NCBI GenBank assembly: GCA_050012495.1 | Contig: JBEKHB010000016.1 | Location: forward strand, 1 to 64,000 | Source: BOG-1155 sp050012495 | Lineage (GTDB): Bacteria > Desulfobacterota > Syntrophorhabdia > Syntrophorhabdales > WCHB1-27 | Direction of reading: 5' to 3' | DNA: 64,000 bases | Shown: one piece after another, positions 8,797 to 16,687 of the stretch | Position numbering within the stretch: position 1 is the stretch's first letter | Layout of the letters: every line of letters starts with the position of its first letter | Program-made: the position numbers and the translations under genes | The notes under the pieces: model-generated | Databases searched by the model: none | The model's input: the letters and a program-made list of their open reading frames with translations, nothing else | What the model was told of the DNA's origin: nothing

Positions 8797-10047
8797 ATGG
8801 AAGCCTGGAGATTTTATAAGAAGACGCTGAGACTTGTCGTGTCAGGTGGACCTCTCTACTATACCTGGTGCCTTTTCCTGATCGGCGTCATCCTTTTGGG
8901 TCTCACCTACTACCTGCGTCAGATGGATCAGGGGCTGATCGTGACACACATGCGCGACGAGGTGTCGTGGGGCATGTATATCGCCAATTTCACGTACCTC
9001 GTCGGGGTGGCGGCAGCGGCTGTCCTCCTCGTCATACCCGCCTACGTGTACGACTTCAAGCCGATCAAGGAGATCGTGGTCCTCGGAGAGCTGTGGGCGG
9101 CATCATCCATCGTCATGGCCCTCCTGTTCGTCTTCGTCGACCTGGGCCGGCCGGACAGGTTCTGGCATCTCATCCCCTATATCGGATGGCTCAGTTTCCC
9201 CCGGTCCCTCCTCGCCTGGGACGTGCTCGTCCTCAACGGGTACCTGCTCCTCAACACATTCATTCCCGTGTACATGCTCGTGAAGCTCTACTATGGAAAA
9301 GAACCGAACAAAAAATTCGTGATCCCCCTGATCCTGGTCTCCATACCCTGGGCCGTGGGCATCCATACGGTGACGGCCTTCCTCTACAACGGACTGGAAG
9401 CACGACCTTTCTGGAACGCGTCGATCCTCGCGCCCCGGTTCCTGGCATCCGCTTTCTGCTCGGGCCCGGCCATGGTGATCGTCATGTTCCAGGTAGTCAG
9501 GCGGATCTCCTACATCAAGATCGAGGACTCAGCCCTTTTCAAGATTGCCGAGCTCATCGCCTATGCCATGTTTCTCAACCTGTTCCTCCTCTCTGCCGAA
9601 GTCTTCAAGGAATATTACTCGGATACCATTGATCTTTCCTCCCTCCGGTACATGTATCAGGGGTTGGATGGCCACCGGGTGCTCGTGCCCTGGATGTGGA
9701 CGGCCCTCGGCTTCAACGTGACAGCCTTTTTTCTTTTCCTCATGAGGCGGACGAGGAAATGGCTCCCCACCCTCAATCTGGGCTGTCTGCTCATCATAGT
9801 GGGCGTCTGGATCGAGAAAGGGCCCGGTTTTGTCCTGCCCGGCTTTGTACCCTCTCCCCTTGGGGAGATTTACGATTACGTGCCCAACCAGCTCGAGCTC
9901 TTCGTCTCCTTCGGCGTGTGGGCCGTGGGAATCCTTATGTTCACGCTCTTCATGAAGGTCGCCATCCCCATCGAGCGGGGCGATTTTGTGCATACGACAA
10001 CCGCTAAGGACGCCTGGGGCGCGGGGATTATAGCGCCCAAGCCGTGA
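8797..10047 (+). CDS. NrfD/PsrC-type integral membrane quinol oxidoreductase subunit
   Basis: A 416-residue polytopic membrane protein with about ten hydrophobic segments and the family's typical features: WGMYIANFTYLVGVAAAA, LGRPDRFWHL in the second quarter, and LLAWDVLVLNGYLLLN. It exchanges electrons with membrane menaquinol and passes them to or from the neighbouring Fe-S protein and cytochrome. No catalytic molybdopterin subunit is nearby, so the module probably links the quinone pool to periplasmic cytochromes. Translation is set by AGGGTGAG in the second copy of the direct repeat. The direction of electron flow cannot be told from sequence. Confidence 0.85.
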   Translation: MEAWRFYKKTLRLVVSGGPLYYTWCLFLIGVILLGLTYYLRQMDQGLIVTHMRDEVSWGMYIANFTYLVGVAAAAVLLVIPAYVYDFKPIKEIVVLGELWAASSIVMALLFVFVDLGRPDRFWHLIPYIGWLSFPRSLLAWDVLVLNGYLLLNTFIPVYMLVKLYYGKEPNKKFVIPLILVSIPWAVGIHTVTAFLYNGLEARPFWNASILAPRFLASAFCSGPAMVIVMFQVVRRISYIKIEDSALFKIAELIAYAMFLNLFLLSAEVFKEYYSDTIDLSSLRYMYQGLDGHRVLVPWMWTALGFNVTAFFLFLMRRTRKWLPTLNLGCLLIIVGVWIEKGPGFVLPGFVPSPLGEIYDYVPNQLELFVSFGVWAVGILMFTLFMKVAIPIERGDFVHTTTAKDAWGAGIIAPKP

Positions 10048-10221
10048 AAAAAGTCTCTTCCCTTTCTGGCGGTGGGCCTTCTCCGAGATTATATTAACCT
10101 ATAACCCGGATGAGTTCGGGGGCAGGCACGGACGGGTTTGCGGCGCGCGCTTCTCGACTCCCCGAAGGCCGCCGGAGAGAAATTCTTAGGGACTGATCAC
10201 ATTTCACGCAAGGAGGAAGGT

Positions 10222-10794
10222 ATGTACACTGCGAAAGATTACACGAAGTTGATAGGGATGGAAGGCTTCAGCGACACGCTCCTCAACAACCATTTTACCC
10301 TGTATCAGGGGTACGTGACGAACACCAACAAGCTCCTCGACACATTCGCCCAGCTCAAGGACGAGAAAACGGCGACCCCGGAGTTCGCGGAGCTTCACCG
10401 GAGATTGGGATGGGAATTTAACGGCATGCGCCTGCACGAATACTACTTCGAGAACCTCGGCGGCAAAGGGCAGATCAACAAAGACGGGGCCTTTGCAAAA
10501 AAACTGGCCCAGGACTTCGGGAGCTACGAGACCTGGGAAAAGGACTTCAGGGCAATCGGCGCTATGAGGGGCATCGGCTGGGCCGCCCTCTACCAGGATA
10601 CGGCCGGCGGCAAGCTGATCAACTTCTGGATCAACGAGCACGACCAGGGACATCCGGCCGGCTGCGCGCTCATCCTCATCATGGACGTTTTCGAGCATGC
10701 TTACATGGTCGACTACGGCACGAAGAAGCCGGGATACATCGATGCCTTCTTCAAGAACGTGAACTGGCAAGCAGTAGAAGCGCGCCTCAAGTAA
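10222..10794 (+). CDS. sodB: Superoxide dismutase, Fe/Mn type
   Basis: Starting at the ATG behind AAGGAGGAAGG gives 190 residues, normal for Fe/Mn superoxide dismutases; an upstream TTG start would add an unlikely leader. Metal-ligand regions are recognisable: His in NNHFTLY near residue 24, His in RLHEYYFENL, and DVFEHAY near the C-terminus with the Asp and His ligands. The protein is divergent from the commonest forms (for instance Phe where DVWEHAY is usual). It converts superoxide to hydrogen peroxide in the cytoplasm, useful to an anaerobe on accidental oxygen exposure. Preference for iron or manganese is not decided by what I can see. Confidence 0.85.
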   Translation: MYTAKDYTKLIGMEGFSDTLLNNHFTLYQGYVTNTNKLLDTFAQLKDEKTATPEFAELHRRLGWEFNGMRLHEYYFENLGGKGQINKDGAFAKKLAQDFGSYETWEKDFRAIGAMRGIGWAALYQDTAGGKLINFWINEHDQGHPAGCALILIMDVFEHAYMVDYGTKKPGYIDAFFKNVNWQAVEARLK

Positions 10795-10853
10795 GACTCG
10801 CGTCTTTTCTTTTTCCCTCTTCCCGCGGCCGCCAACCGCAGTGCCGGCGGCCG
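10793..10853 (+). terminator. Hairpins after the superoxide dismutase gene
   Basis: AAGAC-TCGC-GTCTT followed by a T-rich run (10793-10814) overlaps the stop codon. A second strong hairpin, CGGCCGCC...GGCGGCCG (10826-10833 with 10846-10853), follows. Together they form a plausible terminator; the first has the U-tract, the second the stable stem. Confidence 0.5.
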
Positions 10854-10904
10854 TTCCTCTTCACTCGTCACTCACCCACGAGTGCATAGTGCTGTGCGCG
10901 CACG

Positions 10905-10938
10905 ATATAGGTCGTATAGGTCCTATAAGACTTATAGT
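10905..10938. repeat. Palindromic AATAGGTC-type intergenic repeat, copy A
   Basis: Contains TATAGG-T-CCTATA (10915-10927) with neighbouring GTC/GAC arms. The core resembles the intergenic palindromes at 27959-27993 and 38050-38077, which suggests a small dispersed family. It lies just upstream of the DUF1015 remnant. Confidence 0.4.
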
Positions 10939-10980
10939 AAGAAAGACAGGAAACGCTCCGATTGACAATGATGCCGTCCC

Positions 10981-11223
10981 GTGGTAAACAAAGGGTCCAT
11001 GCTCGGTGCTCTTATCAAACCTTTCAAGGGTCCTCCCTACAGCAGTGCGGATGAAGCAGTCAGGCTCGTGAATTGCAATCGGTACGACTTCGCTGTTTTC
11101 GTCCCGGCGACGTCTGTGGAAGAGGTGAAGGATATCGCCGAAAACGGGCTTTGTATGCCCCCAAAGTCGACCTACTTCCATCGGAAGGCACTCACCGGGC
11201 TCGTGTTCCATAAATATGCCTGA
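10981..11223 (+). pseudogene. C-terminal remnant of a DUF1015-family protein
   Basis: An 80-residue ORF whose last 55 residues fit the C-terminal end of DUF1015 proteins, notably MPPKSTYFHRKALTGLVF, a conserved signature (MPxKSTYFxPKxxTGL). Full members are about 400 residues, so over three quarters is missing. The preceding 190 bp holds hairpins and a repeat rather than coding sequence. The frame starts with GTG or an internal ATG at 10999, neither with a clear ribosome-binding site. It overlaps the next gene by eight bases, a likely relic of an intact operon. I treat it as a truncated gene; an expressed mini-protein cannot be excluded. Confidence 0.6.
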
Positions 11224-11938
11224 GTTCATAGGTCCTGACGAAACCCTGGACGTGTTGTGCGACGAGAAGGTACGGCTTATTCAGAAGAAAAAGGGGTATC
11301 GCCTTTCCATGGACCCCCTTCTGCTCGCGAACTTCGTCACCCTGAAGCGTCACGAGACCCTTTTGGATATAGGCACGGGTTGTGGTATCATACCTGTATA
11401 TCTGTCGAGAAAAGGCATTGAAAACAGGATTGTCGGAATAGAGATCCAGGAAGAATTGTACGGCCTTTCCCTGAGGAACAAGGAATTGAATGGATGCGCG
11501 AATGTGACGTTCGTGAAGGGCGACGTAAGAACGGCGGGAAAAGACCTCGGCACGTTTCACGCGATCGTGTCGAACCCGCCCTACGTAAAAGAACGGACCG
11601 GGAGGAAAAGTCCGGGGCAGTCCCGCCTTCTCGCTCGCCACGAGTCGGCCCTCGACCTTCCCTCGCTGCTTGCTGTCGCTTCTTCGCTGCTTGCGACCCG
11701 CGGCAGGCTCTGCGTCGTCTATCCGGCCGGCAGGCTGGCCGAGCTGTTGTACACGGCGAAGTCCCTGGGCCTGGAGCCGAAGAGACTCCGGCCGGTCTAT
11801 TCAAGGCAGGGCGAGCCGGCCGTGCTTTCTCTTGTCGAGTGCATAAAGAACGGCGGGGCGAACCTGTTGGTAGAGCCCGCGCTTTACATATTCGCGGAGC
11901 ATGATTACACGCAAGAAGTGAAAACATACTATGCGTGA
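11216..11938 (+). CDS. trmN6: tRNA1(Val) adenine-37 N6-methyltransferase family (TrmN6/YfiC)
   Basis: A 240-residue SAM-dependent methyltransferase. The SAM-binding loop is LLDIGTGCGIIPVYLS, and the catalytic N6-adenine motif is NPPY in IVSNPPYVK. The N-terminal QKKKGYRLSMDPLLLANFV is characteristic of the TrmN6/YfiC group, which methylates adenine 37 of a tRNA or acts on related substrates. It overlaps the DUF1015 remnant upstream and the polyprenyl synthase downstream by eight bases each, so the three were probably one transcript. The exact tRNA target is inferred from the family. Confidence 0.8.
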   Translation: MPEFIGPDETLDVLCDEKVRLIQKKKGYRLSMDPLLLANFVTLKRHETLLDIGTGCGIIPVYLSRKGIENRIVGIEIQEELYGLSLRNKELNGCANVTFVKGDVRTAGKDLGTFHAIVSNPPYVKERTGRKSPGQSRLLARHESALDLPSLLAVASSLLATRGRLCVVYPAGRLAELLYTAKSLGLEPKRLRPVYSRQGEPAVLSLVECIKNGGANLLVEPALYIFAEHDYTQEVKTYYA

Positions 11939-12917
11939 AAGGGCATACATGGAAGAGGTGGTGCAGCTCATCAGGGAAGACCTTGAGAAGCTTGAGATTT
12001 CTATCGAAAAGCTCCTCACTACCCGGATTCCGTTCATAAGGGATGTCGTCCACCACCTGACGAGGTCGGGAGGAAAGAGGATAAGGCCCATTCTGGTGAT
12101 CCTCTGCTCGCGGCTCTGCGGCTGCCGGTCGGACGAGCACCTTCCCTATGCCGCGATCGTGGAGTTTATCCATACCGCCACCCTCCTCCACGACGACGTG
12201 GTCGACAACGCCGAGACAAGGAGGGGCGCCGCCACGGCCAATATCCTGTGGGGAAACGAGCCCAGCGTGCTCGTAGGCGACTTCCTCTTCACCAAGTCCT
12301 TTGACCTGATGGTAGCCCATCACAACGAAGAGATCCTGAAGGTCATGTCGAAGGCGACCACCGACCTTGCCGAAGGCGAGATCATGGAGCTGCTCAAGAC
12401 ATCCGACGCGCAGACCCTGGAGGAGGAGTATTACGAGGTGATTGCCAGTAAGACGGCGGTGCTGCTCTCCGCTGCCTGTGAGATAGGCGCCCTCCTCGGC
12501 GGCGTGGAGCATGAAAAGCGCATCGCCCTCCGCGATTTCGGCTTCCATATGGGCATGGCCTTCCAGCTCACCGACGACCTGCTCGATTATACGTCGACCG
12601 ACAGGACCCTCGGAAAGGACACCGGCAGAGACCTGAAAGAGGGCAAGGTCACCCTTCCCCTGATACACGCGCTCAAGACCGCCACTCAAACGGAAAGGGA
12701 GTCGATAGAAGAGAACCTCACAAAATTACACACCACGAACGAGGACTTCCGGAAGGTGAAAAACATCATCGAAAAGTACGGCGGACTTGACTACACCGCC
12801 CGCATCTCGAAAGGACACATCGATGCCGCAAAAACCCTGCTTAATGTGTTCCCCGCCTCGCAATACAAGAAGGCCCTCGTCGATCTCGCGGACCACATCC
12901 TTGCGAGAGAATCCTGA
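11931..12917 (+). CDS. ispB: Polyprenyl (octaprenyl-type) diphosphate synthase
   Basis: A 328-residue trans-prenyltransferase. The first Asp-rich motif is LLHDDVVDNAETRRG (about residues 86-100) and the second is FQLTDDLLDYTS (about 212-223); both bind magnesium and the diphosphates. GGKRIRP and KTAVLLSAACE are also typical. It builds the long isoprenoid tail of menaquinone, which fits the NrfD-type quinol protein upstream. Product chain length cannot be read with certainty. Another possible start lies six codons later. It is translationally coupled to trmN6 and convergent with the toxin-antitoxin genes, six bases away. Confidence 0.88.
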   Translation: MRERAYMEEVVQLIREDLEKLEISIEKLLTTRIPFIRDVVHHLTRSGGKRIRPILVILCSRLCGCRSDEHLPYAAIVEFIHTATLLHDDVVDNAETRRGAATANILWGNEPSVLVGDFLFTKSFDLMVAHHNEEILKVMSKATTDLAEGEIMELLKTSDAQTLEEEYYEVIASKTAVLLSAACEIGALLGGVEHEKRIALRDFGFHMGMAFQLTDDLLDYTSTDRTLGKDTGRDLKEGKVTLPLIHALKTATQTERESIEENLTKLHTTNEDFRKVKNIIEKYGGLDYTARISKGHIDAAKTLLNVFPASQYKKALVDLADHILARES

Positions 12918-12922
12918 GAAAG

Positions 12923-13210
12923 CTATTTGTACACATCTCCACGTGGCGCTGTATTGACGATCGCGATAATCCTTTCTTCCCTGATAACTTCAAGAATGAT
13001 GCGATATTCGCCAACCCGGAGCCGGTGGAAGCCTCGCAGCGGACCAAGTAAAGGTTCCACATTGGGATGCTGCAAAGGGTCCTCGTGCGTGCATAGCGAT
13101 ATCAGTTCTTTGTTGAATCGTTCTCTTGCGGGTTTACCGAGCTTATGGAAATATTTTTCTGCCTTTGACGATACCCTCACAGTCCAGCTCCGAGAGGTCT
13201 TTTCCTCCAC
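12923..13210 (-). CDS. RelE/ParE-type toxin
   Basis: A 95-residue basic protein with the RelE/ParE superfamily pattern: SSKAEKYFHKLGKPARERF, then LRGFHRLRVGEYRIILEV, then IIAIVNTAPRGDVYK. The central GxxRLRVGxYRI strand is diagnostic. RelE-like members cleave mRNA on the ribosome, ParE-like ones block gyrase; which applies is unknown. It starts with GTG at 13210, about ten bases after a GAGGAG, inside the antitoxin gene, giving an unusually long 68-bp out-of-frame overlap. An alternative GTG ten codons later would shorten the overlap to 38 bp. Confidence 0.8.
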   Translation of the reverse strand: MEEKTSRSWTVRVSSKAEKYFHKLGKPARERFNKELISLCTHEDPLQHPNVEPLLGPLRGFHRLRVGEYRIILEVIREERIIAIVNTAPRGDVYK

Positions 13211-13424
13211 CTGCTTTTATCTCCTCGATTCCTTCCTTGCATTCATCAACAAAGCCGGGTATGTTGAGAAGTTCCATGGTCTCCTTGTGACGCTCGATAT
13301 ACTGAAGCGCTAATTCCTCAAATATGTCGGCCAGCGTCCTGTTTTCATATCCGGCAATTGCCCTCACCAAACGCAGTTTCTCTTCAGGCAGCCTTAACGT
13401 GGTCGCTGTTTTACCTGATGCCAT
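13143..13424 (-). CDS. Ribbon-helix-helix-type antitoxin
   Basis: With the start at the ATG behind GGGAGGTGAG (13424) the protein has 93 residues. The N-terminus (KTATTLRLPEEKLRLVRAIA) reads as a ribbon-helix-helix DNA-binding segment, and the acidic C-terminal half would wrap the toxin. It precedes the toxin gene, the normal order for RelBE-type pairs. A perfect-consensus sigma-70 promoter with an overlapping palindrome lies 60 bp upstream, consistent with autorepression. The antitoxin family is inferred from pattern and position, not from a strong motif. Confidence 0.7.
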   Translation of the reverse strand: MASGKTATTLRLPEEKLRLVRAIAGYENRTLADIFEELALQYIERHKETMELLNIPGFVDECKEGIEEIKAGGGKDLSELDCEGIVKGRKIFP

Positions 13425-13482
13425 TATAGTCTCACCTCCCGGTGGTAAAAAACGTCTCAGCCGGATATCTCCAGCCGGTAGC

Positions 13483-13514
13483 AATATTATAATATTATGG
13501 CGTCATGGTGTCAA
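13483..13514 (-). promoter_or_regulatory. Consensus promoter and operator palindrome of the toxin-antitoxin operon
   Basis: On the minus strand TTGACA (13514-13509), exactly 17 nt, then TATAAT (13491-13486): both hexamers perfect with optimal spacing. The perfect 14-bp palindrome AATATTATAATATT (13483-13496) covers the -10 box and is a natural site for autorepression by the antitoxin. Confidence 0.75.
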
Positions 13515-13579
13515 ATTGGTTGCGGAGCCCATGCCGAGCTTAAAAGAAAGAACCCCCATGGAGGAGGCCGGCTCTCCTC

Positions 13580-13855
13580 TTATCTTCCGAAGTCCGCGAA
13601 AAGCTGGTCTATCTCTTCCTGGCTGAGTGTCTCGCCGGAAGGCGCAGCGCAGTCCTGCTGCGCAGGGGCCGGGCCCTTTGGCCCGGCTGCCGGGGTAAAA
13701 TCCGCAAGGCCGGCCAGGAGGGAATCAAGGTCCCCCTGGGAAAGACCGGCAGCCGGCGCAGTGCCTTCCGCCGGGTCTGCCGGCCCCGAAGCCCCGTGTT
13801 CTGCGGTAAGACCCAATAATGCGTTCAGGTCGTTCTGCGACAAAAGGTCGGTCAT
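13580..13855 (-). CDS. Small protein with three FliM N-terminal-like motifs
   Basis: A 91-residue protein, otherwise Ala/Pro/Gly-rich and probably disordered, that repeats one short motif three times: LSQNDLNALL (5-14), LSQGDLDSLL (38-47) and LSQEEIDQLF (77-86). Each matches the extreme N-terminus of the flagellar switch protein FliM (LSQ-x-E-I-D-A-L-L), the segment that binds phosphorylated CheY. No other domain is present, and no flagellar genes lie in the window, although a chemoreceptor starts near 64 kb. A role as a CheY-binding adaptor or sink is inference. One Cys (69) is present. The start ATG has only a weak GGAAAAGAG upstream. The repeated motif at regular 33-39 residue spacing argues strongly for a real coding gene. 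Confidence 0.65.
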   Translation of the reverse strand: MTDLLSQNDLNALLGLTAEHGASGPADPAEGTAPAAGLSQGDLDSLLAGLADFTPAAGPKGPAPAQQDCAAPSGETLSQEEIDQLFADFGR

Positions 13856-13888
13856 TATGCTCTTTTCCGCGGGGCATAAAGCCGCTCA

Positions 13889-13925
13889 CCCGATCGTTAT
13901 GCCCATAGTAATGATCGGCTTTTTG
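13889..13925 (+). other. Inverted repeat followed by T run
   Basis: CCGATC-GTTATG and ATAGTAAT-GATCGG form an imperfect stem (about 13890-13918) followed by CTTTTTG on the plus strand. It resembles a terminator but no plus-strand gene ends here; on the minus strand it sits in the leader of the FliM-motif gene. Function is unassigned. Confidence 0.3.
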
Positions 13926-13987
13926 CGGAAAAGACTTAATCGACACAAAAACGGCCCGCGCAAAAAACTTAACTCTCCTTTGGCTGA

Positions 13988-14164
13988 GAAGCTGTGAAAA
14001 AATTGACTTTCGGTCGTCACCCCGGTGAAAACCGGGGTCCAGGTTGTTTGTAACATACTGAAAAGACTGGATGTCCCGCCTGCGCGGGATTAAGGCCCGC
14101 TTCGCTCTACCGGCGTCCGCCGGAATGACGGCAAAGGATCCCCAAACGATTTTTTCACAGCTTC
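13988..14164. mobile_element. MITE-like repeat, complete copy with 16-bp terminal inverted repeats
   Basis: GAAGCTGTGAAAAAAT (13988-14003) and ATTTTTTCACAGCTTC (14149-14164) are perfect inverted repeats bounding 177 bp with no coding capacity. Inside are three hairpins: ACCCCGGTGAAAACCGGGGT, CCCGCCTGCGCGGG and CCGGCGTCCGCCGG. A partial copy in the opposite orientation lies at 1-84. The architecture is that of a miniature inverted-repeat element or a long REP-type unit. It sits between the FliM-motif gene and the acyl-CoA ligase 3' end. Confidence 0.65.
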
Positions 14165-14168
14165 CGAC

Positions 14169-15776
14169 TTACTGGTGGTCCTTCCACATGCCGTATCTTT
14201 CCCTCAGTACCCTGTGAAGGATCTTGCCGTTGCCCGTTCTCGGCATCTCCTCGTCCTTGATGAGGACGACGCTCTTCGGCACCTTGAAACCGGCGATCTT
14301 GCCTTTGCAGAACTGACTGAACTCTTCCGGCGTCGCCGTCTGCCCCTCATGGAGCACGACAACCGCCATAACCGACTCTCCCCACTTTTCGTGCGGCACA
14401 CCGATGACCGCCACGTCTTTGACCTTCGGGTGGCCGCCGACGCAATTCTCCACTTCCGAGGGGAAGATGTTCTCGCCGCCGGAGATGATCATGTTCGCTT
14501 TTCTGTCCACCAGGAACAGGTAACCCTCTTCGTCTTTGTAACCCATGTCGCCGGCGCTGAAGTACTCACCTTTCATCGCAGCCTTCAGCTTCTCGGGCTC
14601 TTTCCAATAACCGGAAAGGAGCATGGGACTTCTCGAATAGACTTCGCCGACCTTATGAGGCTCTGTCACGAGGTTCCCCTCCTCGTCGTACAGTTTCAGG
14701 AGGTCCGTCCCGATGACTTCGCGGCCGCACGAGCCGAGCTTCGTAATCTGTTCTTCAGGCTGGAGTATGGTGACGACGCCTGCCTCCGTCGACCCATAGG
14801 CTTCGTCGAGCTTGGAGTTCGGGAACATCTCGAGGATACCGAGCTTCGTATCCCTTCGCGCAGGAGCGGAAGAGATGAGGAGCTTCTTGATGGAGGTCAG
14901 GTCGTACTTGCTCTTCACCGCATCGGGAAGGGAGAGGAGCATGATATAGTGCGTCGGAACGAGGGAGGTAAACGTAATCTTGTGATCCGAGAACGTCTTG
15001 AGGAGGTCTTCGGCATCGAAGCTTATCATGTTGTAGCACATGACCGTTCCACCTAACCACGTGTTGACGAAGGAGTAGTTGAGCGAATTGATGTGACAGC
15101 AGGGCATGACGAGGAGGGTCACGTCGTCGAAACCGAAGCCGTGGCCGGGGATCATGACGAAATACTGTGCAATCAGCGACCTGTGGCTCTTCATGACGCC
15201 CTTGGGCTTGCCCGTCGTGCCGCTTGTGTACATGATGATCCAGATGTCCTCCGGTTCGACCTTTGTAGCCGGCTCCTCGGGGCTTGCCGCAGCCAGGGCA
15301 TCTTCGAAGGAAACCCAGCCGTCGTAATGCGGGTTGTCAACAGCGAAGGATAGGTACTTTTTCACTGTAGGGAGGTTCTTCTTCATCCCGGATGCCATCT
15401 CTATCCACGGAAACGCCTTGCCGTCTCTCGGGTTCTTCCCCCCCTGCACCAGAAAGGCCTTGCATTCGCTGTGGTTGATGTTGTACTCCATTTCCGGGGT
15501 GGAAAGCCTGAACATGATGGGCACGACGATGAACCCGCCCTTTGCGGCGGCGGCGTATATGTCCATCCACTCCACGCAGTTATACCCGAGTGCCGCGAAC
15601 CTGTCGCCCTTTTTCAAGCCCATATCCGCAAGGGCGTTCGCCAGCCGGCAGGCCCGCTCGTTCCACTGCGTGAAGGTGTACTCCTTGTACAGGTCTTTGG
15701 CCCCTATCTTGTTCGGCCATTTAACCGCGTTTAACCTCAGCACCTCTTTTGCCGTCATCCAATACGCGTTGTCCAT
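14169..15776 (-). CDS. AMP-forming acyl-CoA synthetase/ligase
   Basis: The start at 15776 follows AGGAGGAGG and gives 535 residues, normal for the ANL superfamily; an upstream in-frame ATG would add 13 residues. The adenylate-binding loop is YTSGTTGKPKG (about 190-200), followed by DEAYGSTEAG, YFSAGDMGYKDEEGY, and the C-terminal catalytic Lys region PRTGNGKILHRVLRE. The enzyme activates a carboxylic acid to its CoA thioester through an acyl-adenylate. The substrate is not readable; fatty or aromatic acids are both possible. Upstream on the same strand are two BcrA/D-like ATPases, suggesting that the CoA ester could feed a radical-type reduction or dehydration. Confidence 0.85.
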   Translation of the reverse strand: MDNAYWMTAKEVLRLNAVKWPNKIGAKDLYKEYTFTQWNERACRLANALADMGLKKGDRFAALGYNCVEWMDIYAAAAKGGFIVVPIMFRLSTPEMEYNINHSECKAFLVQGGKNPRDGKAFPWIEMASGMKKNLPTVKKYLSFAVDNPHYDGWVSFEDALAAASPEEPATKVEPEDIWIIMYTSGTTGKPKGVMKSHRSLIAQYFVMIPGHGFGFDDVTLLVMPCCHINSLNYSFVNTWLGGTVMCYNMISFDAEDLLKTFSDHKITFTSLVPTHYIMLLSLPDAVKSKYDLTSIKKLLISSAPARRDTKLGILEMFPNSKLDEAYGSTEAGVVTILQPEEQITKLGSCGREVIGTDLLKLYDEEGNLVTEPHKVGEVYSRSPMLLSGYWKEPEKLKAAMKGEYFSAGDMGYKDEEGYLFLVDRKANMIISGGENIFPSEVENCVGGHPKVKDVAVIGVPHEKWGESVMAVVVLHEGQTATPEEFSQFCKGKIAGFKVPKSVVLIKDEEMPRTGNGKILHRVLRERYGMWKDHQ

Positions 15777-15852
15777 ATACGCCTCCTCCTGCGTTTTATA
15801 TTTGTGCGAAAACACGGCTCAGGCCGCGTCCGGCCGCGCTTTTTCGCATCAG

Positions 15853-16617
15853 CTACCGCGCTATCAGGGCAGCGCCAAGGGCTGCCGTGATCTGCGGCTC
15901 TTCCGGAACCACAATCTCGCTGCCCAGCTCCGCCTCTAAGGTCCTGACGAGCCCTATATCTTTTGCGCCACCCCCTGTGACCACGCATTCGGGGGCAAGA
16001 CCGACGCGCGTGACGAGGTTGGCGATCTTCGATGCTATGGCCTTATGGACTCCCGCCAGGATATCCGCCGGAAGGGCCCCCTCCGCGATCCGCGACACCG
16101 CCTCCGATTCAGCGAAGACCGCGCACCCGGTCGTGAATTCGACGGGCGACTTCGACCTGAGGGAGACTGCGCCGATCTCTTCCAGGGTCATGTGGAGGAT
16201 GCGGCTGATCACCTGCAGGAATCTTCCACTCCCTCCGGCGCACTTTTCATTCAGGACAAAGCCGGTGATCCTCCCCGCGCTGTCGACCCGGATCGCCTTG
16301 CTGAACTGGGCGCCTATATCGATGACGGTCCTCGCGTGAGGAAACAGGTAATGAACACCCGCCCCGTGACAGGCGATGTCCGTCGCGGTCTCGTCGGCGA
16401 AATCGACCGCGCCCGATCCATAGCCGGTAGCCCTGGTAAACGCGATGTCGGCCATCGAGAGCCGGGCTTTGTCGAGGGCGGCCTCTGCGACCGTTCTTGC
16501 CGTCTCCCTGTAGCTCCCCACCGAGGGTATGACCGCGGATGCCAGGACGCTCCCGCCTTCGCAGACAACCGCCTTTGAAAAGCCGGATCCTATATCGATG
16601 CCAAGCACATAACTCAT
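15853..16617 (-). CDS. BcrD/HgdC-type ATPase, dehydratase or reductase activator
   Basis: A 254-residue ASKHA-fold ATPase of the BadF/BadG/BcrA/BcrD family. It has the phosphate loop VLGIDIGSGFSKAV, a second loop VIDIGAQFSKAI where most activators read DIGGQDxK, and the two cysteines expected to bridge a [4Fe-4S] cluster in the dimer: EKCAGGSGRF and TGCAVFAESE. TGGGAKDIGLV near the C-terminus binds nucleotide. Family members use ATP to push an electron into benzoyl-CoA reductase or 2-hydroxyacyl-CoA dehydratase. The Ala in DIGA is reminiscent of BcrD. I chose the ATG at 16617 because the domain begins there; the open frame extends to 16671. It lies 70 bp downstream of its homologue in the same orientation. 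Confidence 0.8.
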   Translation of the reverse strand: MSYVLGIDIGSGFSKAVVCEGGSVLASAVIPSVGSYRETARTVAEAALDKARLSMADIAFTRATGYGSGAVDFADETATDIACHGAGVHYLFPHARTVIDIGAQFSKAIRVDSAGRITGFVLNEKCAGGSGRFLQVISRILHMTLEEIGAVSLRSKSPVEFTTGCAVFAESEAVSRIAEGALPADILAGVHKAIASKIANLVTRVGLAPECVVTGGGAKDIGLVRTLEAELGSEIVVPEEPQITAALGAALIAR

Positions 16618-16687
16618 TCGCACGCCCATCCTGACAGACAATCGGAAACGGAAGAACTCACCGGGAGGCACGCCTGCGCCGCGCGCC

